The position numbers were made by a program, and so were the translations under genes. A stretch of 64,000 nt of DNA from Piromyces finnis (lineage: Eukaryota; Neocallimastigomycota; Neocallimastigomycetes; Neocallimastigales; Neocallimastigaceae), in assembly GCA_002104945.1 (NCBI GenBank), contig MCFH01000009.1, positions 62,001 to 126,000 on the forward strand, in the 5' to 3' direction. The notes beneath the pieces were generated by a model that saw only the letters and a list, made by a program, of their open reading frames with translations, did no database searches and was not told the origin of the DNA. This document shows, piece after piece, positions 36,860-47,900 of this stretch (its first letter is position 1; every line of letters starts with the position of its first letter).

Positions 36860-38517
36860 TTTGTATTTAAGTTAAAGTAGAAACAACAAAATATTTTTTT
36901 ATAATATTATTTATAAAAATATTGTTTTGTTTTTTTCTTAAAAAAAAAGTTAATAATATTCTTTTTCCTGTTAACTATCAAAGTTTTTTTGGTTGATATT
37001 ATTTTATTTGTTTTTCTTTTTTCAATTGTATTCTTTTTTTAAAAAAAAAAAAAAAGTGATAAATAAATATATAAAAGTATATAATAAAAAAATAAAAAAA
37101 GGTTATTCATAATTGTTTTTAATATTTAGAGTTTTACTATACATAAAAAATAACAAAAAAAAAAAAAAATAGGAAAGAATTGTAAATTATATTATTATTT
37201 CAATTTTTACTTTTTTTATTTTTATTATTTGTTGCTAATAGCTTTGATATACCTATGCTATTACAGCATTTATTGTAATGAATATTTTTTATTCTTTTTA
37301 TTTATTAATATAAATAATAAACTATTTAACCACTATTATATATTCTTTTTAATTCTATTTATAAAAACCATTTATAAAATATATTTATTTCGAATATTTT
37401 TTTATTAAAAGTATTCTTTCTCTGTTTTTATGATACTTTTATTTGCTTTGTATTTCCTTCTTCCTTCTCTTTTCAATAAAAATATTTTTTATCTGTATAT
37501 TAAATTTGCTTGTAATATTTCTTTTTATCCATAATTTCTTGAAATAAATATTTTCAATTAATAATACATTTTTTCTTTTTTTTTCAATTACGTTTCTCTT
37601 TTAAATATATTTATTGCTTTTAATATTTATATAACTTTAATAAAGATATTTACATTTATATAATATTTATTTTATTAATAAATAAAAATGAAATTGTTTC
37701 AATTGACAGATGAAAAAGAAATATACTTTTAAAAAAAAAATTATAAAAACCAAATCAATTAATATTTATTTAAATTTTTTTTTTTTAATTTGATATTACC
37801 AAAAAAAATAAATAAATAAAAACAATTTTTGTACTTAATCAATAAATGGAAAAAGTGTCCAAAAAAAAGAATCATCATTTCAATAATTAATAAATAAAAT
37901 TACATAATAAAAAATAAGAAAATAAAAACGAATCATTCATATATAAACTTTAAAATATATAAACCATATATAATAAATAGTATTAATATATTTATTTATT
38001 CACATTACTTATATATTAATATATATTATTAAATATATTATCATTAGTTTTATGACTTTTTTAGATAGAAAACTTTATTTCCTAATATTTTAAATTTATT
38101 TTGGCAGAGACACACTTCAAATTTTTCATTTAATTAATAGTTTATATTATAATTAATTGAATAATATATTATATATTAATATTTATTCAATAATATTATA
38201 TCAATATTGGCAATATATTAATAGATATACTAATAAAATTCACTAAAACTTTATTGTATATAAAATTAAATTATATTGTTTAGTATATTAAAATTCTATT
38301 GAGTTTATCATTTATTAAATAAAATAATAAATTTAATATATTATGTTTCAATTAATAATATTAAAAAAACGAATGGAAATGAAAAAATAAAAAAAAAACC
38401 TCATGAATCATTGCCTACTAAATACTATTAATTAGCCTGAAAGTCAGCCTACTCAACAGCTAACCAACAAAAAATCATTAAAGCCTACTTTTGAAATAAA
38501 AAAATAAATAAATAAAA

Positions 38518-38538
38518 CTATTATAGCTCCTATAATAG
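38518..38538. repeat. perfect 9-bp hairpin
   Basis: CTATTATAG, loop CTC, CTATAATAG. Possible terminator or chance structure in AT-rich DNA. Confidence 0.45.
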
Positions 38539-41500
38539 CATTACTTCTTTAATGTATTGTTCTTACCAACAACTTTAATAGCCTTTATATTTAAAAAGTG
38601 ATAAGAAATAATTAAATTAACCCTAATTCCAATTCCATAATTGATAAAAAAATCACTAAAAATAAATAATGATAATAATCAACTATAAAAAATAAGCGAA
38701 TGAATATTATAATAGTTAAATAAATGATGGAGAATAGGAAATTTTTTACCTCCTTATATCATTATCAAAAGAAAATACTTTACCAAATTCTTATCATTTT
38801 TTTAGCGTATTACTATTTCTTTCTTTTAATAACTTTTGTTTTGTCACAAGTATCGAATTTTAATTAGTTTTAATATAGTCTATGATCATACTTTTATGCT
38901 CAGGAGATATAAAAGCGTGAACATGAACCATTTAGAATAAAACAAACTAAAAAAAAGTTTTAAATTCATTAAATAGCATCACAAGAATGCATAATACAAA
39001 AATTAACACCAAAAAACGATAAAATAAATCAATGGATGAATAAATATATAAATTAATAAATAATTTGAAATTATAGAAAAGAATAAATTAATTTTCATGA
39101 TAATAAATTGAAATTTAAAAAAATGAAATTGTAGAAATATTTAGAATGTAATAGAATATGAATATATTGTTTAATATATTATATGATATATTAATTTACA
39201 TTGATTAGTATAATTTATGATAAAAATTCGTTCATTTTTTTCTTAACTCGTATATCAATCTAAAGTTGAATTAATTTTATTATATACATTATTAATATTA
39301 TATTATATTATAATATTTAATTTATTATTTACATATATTAAAAGTTTAAAAAGTTAATAAAAATAATATGTTATTTTGACAGAGTATTTATTAATTAATT
39401 TAATCATATAATGAATATATTAGGAAAGTTTAAATTAAAAAAGTATAATTTTAATTAAATATATTCATTCTTTATTTAATATAATTAACTCTTATTTTAT
39501 GGTAATTATATTTAATTATTTATTTTTCATATATTATAATATATTATTATTAATCAAACAATTCAACTATAAATCATACATCTCACCCGGTGAATTCTAC
39601 AATATAATAGAATAGAATGTGATAATATAAATTAAAACTAATAAAATATATTTTAATATATTTTAATATATTAGAATTGAATAAATGAATGAATACTCTT
39701 TTTTTTAATTATAATAAACAAAAATCAAATTTAATATTAAACCAGGCCATGATACCATATGATACACTAGGCTAACTTATAGAAAGGAAGAATTCAAAGG
39801 TATAGAAGAAAGAGCACCTTTCTATTTTATCACTGTTTAAATAATATAAACCTTTTTATATCAATTAGAAACTAAAAGAAAAAAAAACTATTTTATTTAA
39901 TTATTTTTTAATAAACTTTAAAAAAAGAGTTTAATTTTTTTCTAATAAATTTTTCAATCATCAAAGTTACTTCACCCAATCATTTCTTGTTTATCGCCTG
40001 TTCTTTATTGAGTAGAATTTTTTAAAGTATTTTAAAATGAACTTTAAAAGAAAATGGTTATCAATCTTTAAGGCACAGGGATTGGTAGAGAGAAAAAAAG
40101 ATGTTTTATAATGATTTATTATTTGTTTTTTTTTTTTTTTTAAAAAAAAAATAAACTTTTAGAATATAAATATAAATCTTAAGATAAAAATAAAAACTAA
40201 AAATAATCTTGAATGAAATATTATTTCTTTATATATGAATATTAATACAGTATTTTCGATGCATGGTTCAACTTTTTTTTTACCTTTATTAAACTCTAGG
40301 ATTACAAAATTTCTATTTCTTTTTTTCATTTTTACAAAAAATATTGAACCTTCCTTCTTTTTACCTTTTAGGATAGTAGTTATAGTAGTTGGTGGTACAA
40401 AAAAAAGTAATATTTTTTTCATTATTGATTTATTTATATATAAATGTATCCATTTATTTTAATTATAATATTAATCCACATTCTATAATTCATTGATTTA
40501 TATAAGCATGATGTATATCACATGATTTAACTCATGATATAAGTTTCTTTTATGTTGTAGTAATTTAATATTAGTTTATTTATAATTTATTATATTAGGT
40601 GAAAAATATTTTATTACTATTAACTTCTCTCTTATTAATAATTTCACTTATACTATTTTCTTATTAATTATTAAAACTCTTCTCTCTAATTATTAATTAT
40701 TTTTACATGAATATTTTTATATTATAAAATTCCTATAATTGAATATCAATTATATAATGTAATGTATTCATAATATATGAATAATAATTAAATAGGATAT
40801 AGTATAATATATTTTACATTTTATATGAAATATTACTATATAAGGAAAGGTAATGTAATACAAATAAGTATTACAATAAAATTAATACTAATATATAATA
40901 TTAATATTTAAGAATATAATGAAATATGTACATGAATTCTATAACTAATATATAAATAATGTATTATAATATATATCAATTATTATATTATTATTATGAA
41001 ATATTATATATAAATTTCTAAAGATGAAATTGAATATTTTAAATAATAAAAATTATTTTAAATATTGGCTAATATGTAGCTAGACATATTAATTTCATAT
41101 CACTCATCACTACATAAATATTTCATATAAATTAATTAAACATAATTATAAATAATATATCTAATATAATAAATTAATTAAATAAATAATAATAAATGCA
41201 TTTATTTTCTTAATGTCACATTTATTATATTATTATAAAAAATAAAATATTATCTAAAAAAGGAAATAATGTAAAATAAAGAAATAAATAATTTTTTTAA
41301 CTATTCTATTAAAAAGAATAATCATAGGAAAATCCATTCATTCGATAAAAAAAAAAAAGAAATGAAAGAATAAGCAAAAAAGACTAATCACAAATACATT
41401 TTATGAATAAAATGTAATTTATTCAAACTGTAAAATTACTATTACTAATTAATTATATTAAATACTATTTTAAATACTGTTAGTGATAATTGACTTTTTA

Positions 41501-41554
41501 TATTATTAGAATGATGAATGACTGTTTTAATATAACTTAATTTGATTTTGTTTG

Positions 41555-41681
41555 AATATATTAATTTATATATTATTATATATAAGTAATATTTATTAAT
41601 AGTATTTAAACATGATTTTAAATATATTAATTTATATATTATTATATATAAGTAATATTTATTAATAATATTTAAACATGA
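41555..41681. repeat. tandem duplication, 61-nt units, period 66
   Basis: Units at 41555-41615 and 41621-41681 begin AATATATTAATTTATATATT and end TTTAAACATGA. They differ at one base (AGTATTT versus AATATTT), suggesting a recent local duplication. Confidence 0.85.
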
Positions 41682-41763
41682 GTAGAAAAAAAGAAGTTTG
41701 GTAATTAATATATGGAATATAATTTTTATTAATTAATATATATTATTATATATGTTATTGATA

Positions 41764-41786
41764 TATTTATTTATTTATTTATTTAC

Positions 41787-41845
<59 letters not shown>

Positions 41846-41849
41846 TTTT
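41764..41849. repeat. (TTTA)n microsatellite
   Basis: About 21 tetranucleotide units with a single interruption (TTAC). Confidence 0.95.
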
Positions 41850-42382
41850 TCTAGCTATTTATCCACCACCTTCTCTGGCAGATCTTACAATCTGATTAGC
41901 TAGATAATAATGTTAAATTAATCCTAAATTTTAACTGTCTATAAATATTGGTTCATCATAGTAGACTAATTTTATCTTCCGCCATATAAGAAAAAAAAAC
42001 TTAAAAATAATATTTCAGTTTAAAAAATAAATATTTATTTTAAACTTTTTATTATTATTTTCTTTTTTTTTATCTTTTTCTAGTATTATTATTATTATTT
42101 CTCTTTTTTTTTATTCTTATACATTTATTTATAATCAATCATATTTAGTTATGATGATAAAACAAGCCTCTTAACAACAAAACCATAATACTATTTAATA
42201 TAATAATAATGTCAAAAAAAAATTAATTAAAAATAAATATATCAAATAACTTTAAAAATCTAGTATTGTTATTTTATTAATAATCATATGAAGAGAAATA
42301 TTAATATTATTATTAGTAGCAGTATTGTTATTATTAACTATCATCACTACCTTTATTAGTAATAATTAATACTAATTATTAT

Positions 42383-42392
42383 TATGATTATG

Positions 42393-42427
<35 letters not shown>

Positions 42428-42485
42428 GTTTATGTTTATTATTATTATGTTTATTATGTTTATTATGTTTATTATTATTATTATG

Positions 42486-42541
<56 letters not shown>

Positions 42542-42563
42542 GTTTATTATTATTATTATTATG

Positions 42564-42628
<65 letters not shown>

Positions 42629-42629
42629 G

Positions 42630-42673
<44 letters not shown>

Positions 42674-42674
42674 G

Positions 42675-42712
<38 letters not shown>

Positions 42713-42768
42713 GTTTATTATTATTATTATTATGTTTACTATGTTTATTATTATTATTATTATTAGTG
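42383..42768. repeat. compound (ATT)n / ATGTTT repeat locus
   Basis: Nearly 400 nt of ATT triplets punctuated by ATGTTT hexamers at irregular spacing. Because the period is 3, frames stay open on both strands (poly-Ile, poly-Asn with Lys-His pairs), but there is no start context, flanking exon or non-repeat coding sequence. I regard it as non-coding. Confidence 0.9.
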
Positions 42769-44384
42769 GAAAGGATCAAAAAATCAAATTAAAATTAAAC
42801 TTCAATTTTTATATAAAAATAGTATTATTAAAAAATGAAGAACAGCATATGTAAATAATTTAGATTTATTAAAAATATGTATAATCCTAAGGATTAAAAA
42901 AATAAACAATACTAAAATATATATATATATATATCAACCAATAATTAAATAAATATCTATTTAATTCAAAAGAAAAAATAATAATAATAATAATAAACCA
43001 TAAAAACCTTTTTTATAATTATTATTCTATTATGACATTTTGTTTGATGTTTTTTTATTATTATATTTTATAGTTTTTTGTTTTTTAATACTCAAAAATA
43101 ATTAATTTTAATTATAATATGTCTTTTATTTACTTTTAAAAAGTTAATCATCAAAAAATTACTACATTAAAAATAGTCAAACAAATAGTCCTTATTCAAT
43201 TATTAATTCATTTATTCTCATTAAAAATAACTTGAAATTTCGGTAGATAAAATTTTGAAAAGTATACAATATTTATATAAAAATTATTATTCTTTAATTA
43301 TATAAAAAACACATAATAAAATTAGTTGTATTACTTTGAAAATACTCAACTTTTAATGATTTATCTATTGAATATCAAATGCTTTTTTCGTTTATTAAAT
43401 AATTATAGTTGAATTAATTCATTAATATTATATTTAAAATCTTGATCTTTTTTTTTTATATCCCTTTTTTAAATTAATTTTTTATTAATTCAAAAAAAAA
43501 AAAAATGGTTGAAATTTAAAATTTAATTTATCTATAAAAGGTTAAATTTGAGCTAGATTTTTTTAATAGTTGGGTGAAAAGATGTGAATCGTATAATGAA
43601 TACTATGACTTTTTTAATTTTATTTAACAATTCATTTCATTACTATATTAAATTAAAATAATAATAATAATAATAATTAGTTATTTAATTATCATTTATT
43701 ATTTATTATATTTAATTCTTTAATGTTTATTTATTATTATAATATTATTTTTTAATTAATTAAATAAGTAATTAATGTTTCTATTAGATTAAAAAAAAAT
43801 CAAAACAATAATAGTAAATCAAAAAAAAAAAAAAAAAAGTAAACTTTTAATAATAATTAAAATTATATTTAATTTGCTTCGATTAAATCTACAAAACATA
43901 CACCTATATTATAATAATAAATATAAATTTAATTAAAAAAAAAAAAAAAAAGAAATGTAAGCAATCATCATGAATCACTTCAATATTCTTTTAACAAAAT
44001 TACTAATCAAAATGAAAAGAATTTTCAAAATTTAATCATGAACTAATAATTATATATCATTATGTTAAAAAAAAAAAAAAAAAACTTTAAAAAATATATA
44101 ATTATATAATCAATAATAACTTAAGTGAACTTTCTGGGCATGGCTACTAACCAAATATTTTTTTAAAAAAACCCATAAATCAGTCTAAAAAGGAATTTAA
44201 ATGCTTTTTGATTAGAAAATTTTTAATATATAAATAAGAATACCAATAATGAATAAAAATATTATAAATATTACATTTTATTTATAAAAATTAGAAGTTT
44301 CTACAAAAAGGATATATAACATAATAAATTTTAATATCTAATTACTTTATGGTCTAACCACATTCTTTTTTGAAATTGTTATTG

Positions 44385-44490
44385 TTATCAGATTTATTAA
44401 TAAGATTTTATTTATTTATATTTACTTTTTATTATATAAATATTGTTAACTTCTTAAATCTTTTGAAATAACCAGAGTAATATAAATTTT
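44385..44490 (-). repeat. degenerate solo-LTR relic related to the adjacent copia element
   Basis: The stretch reading TTATCAGATTTATT, then the ATTTATTTATATTT and TATAAATATTG motifs, then CTTCTTAAATCTTTT and AATAACCAGAG, follows the order of motifs in the intact LTR at 44693-44927 with substitutions and a deletion of about 50 nt near its start. It lies about 200 nt from the new insertion. Confidence 0.6.
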
Positions 44491-44692
44491 TTTAAAAAAA
44501 TTATAAAACTAAGATATTAATATTTTTTTTGCTTATATTATTATGTTAAAAACTTTTAAACTGCAGCCTCTTTATTTTATATAAATAATAAACAATTATA
44601 ATTTAATACAAATTTCATACTATTTACAGTAGGAAATATATGTATTATTCATTAAAAAATAGTATGATATGAAATATAAAAAATATTTAGTT

Positions 44693-44927
44693 TGTCAGAT
44701 AAATTTAGTTTACACTTAAATTTATTTATAAAACTATTTGGGTTTTTATAATCTTTTATTTATTTATATTTATTTTATAATATAAATATTGTAACTTTCT
44801 TAAAATCTTTTTATTAAAAAATAACCAAAGAATAAAAATGTAGTACAATATTAATTTATAATTTTATAAAATACAAATACATAAAAAATACATAAAATAT
44901 TATTTTGGAATGTATTTTATTTTCACA
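44693..44927 (-). repeat. 3' LTR of the copia element
   Basis: 235 bp, no difference seen by eye from the 5' LTR at 50452-50686. It is preceded internally by the polypurine tract CTTTGGGGGAG (44928-44938, minus strand). Confidence 0.97.
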
Positions 44928-44938
44928 CTCCCCCAAAG
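44928..44938 (-). other. polypurine tract of the copia element
   Basis: CTTTGGGGGAG directly abuts the TG of the 3' LTR, the expected position for plus-strand DNA priming. Confidence 0.85.
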
Positions 44939-44949
44939 TTATAAATTCA

Positions 44950-47900
44950 TTATTTGTATTTATATAATAAACTATCTCTAAATATTTTCATTTTATTTTT
45001 ATTCAAGTATTTAGTAAAACCATCTGCTAAATTTTCTTCTGATTTTATATATTCTAGACTGATTTTATTTTCTTTAATTAATTCTCTTACTTTATGGTAC
45101 TTAATATCAATATGTTTTGACTTTGGATTAATCGTTTCATTATTTGCGTTGTAAATAGTTGCTTGATTATCAATATTGATTTTTAAGCATTCTTCCTTTA
45201 TTTTTAATTCACTAAAAATATTTCTATACCACAGAGCTTGCTTTGAGCATTCACAAAGTCCATAATATTCTGCTTCGGCGGTTGAAGTTGATACACATTT
45301 TTGCAGTTTTGAGTACCAGCTTGTTGGTCCATTTCCCAATAAAAATACAAATCCAGTGGTAGATTTTCTTGTTTCTTCATCTCCCCCATAGTCTGAATCT
45401 ACAAAAATCTTCAAATTTAAGTTTCTTTCAAAACGGATTCCATAATGAGGATTTTCTTTCAGATATTTGAATATTTGTAATACATTCTTCCAATTTTGGA
45501 TAGTAGGATTTTGTGAGAACCTAGATGCTTTGGTTACTGAAAATAAGATATCTGGACGAGTACCTATGGCTAAATATAAAAGACTTCCTATTGCAGCTCT
45601 ATAAGTAGTAGGGTCAAAAGGCTGATTGAGTTGTTCATCATTCTTGATTGGTGTAGTTGTCTTTGATCCTCTGCAGTTTTCTAAACCAAATTTGTGTAAT
45701 ATATCCTTTAAATACCTTTCTTGATGTAACAAATACCCATCTTTTAACGTTTCTACTTTGATTCCTATGATGAAATTTGCATCACCAACATCCGTGATAA
45801 CATATTTCTCTTTAATTAATTTAATAGTTTTATCTATTTCTTCCTTTTTACCAGTTATTAGGATGTCATCAACATATATTCCAACTAAACATACTAATTT
45901 ATTGTTTTTGGTCTTTATAAATATGCATGGTTCGCTAACTAATTTCTGAAATCCTAGTTCAATGAGAGTATTGCTGATGTTGTTATTCCATTCTCTTGCT
46001 GCTTGTTTTAAGCCATATAATGCTTTATTTAATTTCCATAATCCTTTTTTATACATTTTATCTCCTTCAGGTGCTTTCATATATATATCTTCCTTTAAAT
46101 CTGCATACAAATATGCGGCCTTAACATCTAATTGATGGATTTTATAGTTATTAATTGCAGCTATTCCTATTAGGATTCTTAATGAGTCTTGTTTTAGAGT
46201 AGGAGAAAAGGTCTCATTGTAGTCTTCTCCATATTCTTGTGTAAAACCTCTGGCTACAAGTCTAGCTTTGTATTTTTCTATCTCACCAGTGCTATTCCTT
46301 TTTATCTTAAATACCCATCTTGAATCAATAATATTGGCGTCTTCTGGAACTTCATCTATTCTTTTGAACACTTTTCTTTCTTTCATATTTAGCAATTCGG
46401 CTTCTATTGCTTTTATCCACTTATCCTTATCTTTTCTTTTAAATATATCATTATAGGAATTTGGCTCCTTGATTTGTGCTATAGTTAGCGCCACTTCCTT
46501 AATTTTCTTCTTTTCTGGTTCATGTTCATGTGGCTTACTAAATTTTTCTTCTATGACATCTTCACTTGGAACAAGTTTCCGCTTTCTTGGGAATTTTTCT
46601 TCCTTTGGTGGATGATTTTCATTTAATTTAAAATTTTTATTGGATTTTAATTTTCTATTTAGATTTCTCTTATTCAAAAAATTTTGTTTTGATAATAACT
46701 TTTTCTTATCAAAAAATTTTTTCTTAGATTTATCTTTATTGATTGGATCTTTAATTTCATTTTTATTTTTTAAATTTCTCAAATTATATTCCTTTTTATT
46801 TTGATTATTTAAATTACTTTCTTTTTCATCAGAAATATTTTTAAATTTGGACTTTTCTTCAGGAATATTGATATTTTCTTTATTCAAATTTCTTCTTATT
46901 TCATTCTCATTAATAGGTATGTAATTTTTCTTATAATATTCTTCATTCTTATAATTTACTTTTACATTTGAATAATTATTTTCTATTTCTTTTCTATTAT
47001 TTTTATTTATATTATTTTTGACACTCTCAATATTTTCAAAATCAATTTTCTTTCTTGTTCCTAAATCAATGTCAGGACTCAGGATATTTAAAAAATCATT
47101 ATTGTCAATTTCTCCAGTTAAATCATTTATCTCCATTTCTGATGGTGTTTTTAATACTTCTTCAATTAATTCATTTTTATTTACAATGTCTGAATTTTCT
47201 TCTATAAAATAAACATTTCCTTTTGCATTCAGGTATTTATTATTCCTTTTATTATCCTTTGATATATTTGAATTGTCTTTACTGTTTATATTTTTATTTT
47301 TCTTGTCGTCATTTCTCTTTATATTCACTTCTTTAATTTCACAAATTTCAGTTTCGTCAGCACTATTATATTTTAAATTATTATATTTTAAATTATTTTC
47401 TTCCAAGGTAAAGTTATTTATATTGCCGTCGTTACTTCCTGAAATGTCATTATTGTTTTCTTTTTCTTTATTGGTTTCACTTACAGATTCCATTGAAGTA
47501 CTTATTTTAATTTCTTTATTTTCTTCCATTTCTTCAATTTTCTGGTAATTATTTTTGTTCAAACGTTCTTTTTTCTTTTCTTTTAGTTTAATATAGTCTA
47601 AGAGATTTAAGTCTTCTTCTTCTGAGTCTTCTATACTCATATTACTATCATTAGTGTCCTCGCAGACTTGCATAAAACTTTCAGAACTATTATTTTTTTC
47701 TTTATTTAATAGTGACGTGAGCTTATCCAGCTTTTCTTCTATATTTCTAAATTTTTCTTCATAATTTACTTCTTTTAAGTCTTCTTTATTACTAGTTTTA
47801 TCATTGAGTGTTTCTAGGTTTTCATTCATTAATTTATCATTTTCATTTGAAATGTCCTTTTCTTTTTTGTCTTTATTGTTATTGTTTTCATTTTCTTTAT

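Larger units (their letters stand above)
36860..44692. other. 8-kb gene-poor, repeat-rich region
   Basis: No open frame here looks real. It contains A/T-rich DNA and microsatellites (TTTA repeat 41764-41849; compound ATT repeat 42383-42768). It also has a 66-bp-period duplication at 41555-41681, a 9-bp hairpin at 38518-38538 and an LTR relic at 44385-44490. Small GC-richer islands occur at about 38400-38600 (several GCCTAC), 39740-39840 and 41855-41990. Small frames near 40159-40462 overlap on both strands and are composed mostly of Phe/Lys/Ile codons. Confidence 0.6.

Noticed and set aside
40159-40462. Overlapping open frames on both strands (75-87 codons)
   Set aside because: Composition is Phe/Lys/Ile-driven, the frames overlap antisense, and no domain or splice continuation is visible.
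42383-42768. Possible CRISPR-like array
   Set aside because: The regular pattern is a simple-sequence repeat with no unique spacers, and the genome is eukaryotic.
42372-42854. Poly-Asn (minus) and poly-Ile (plus) open frames of 135-156 codons
   Set aside because: Produced by the ATT compound repeat; no non-repeat coding sequence, start context or flanking exon.
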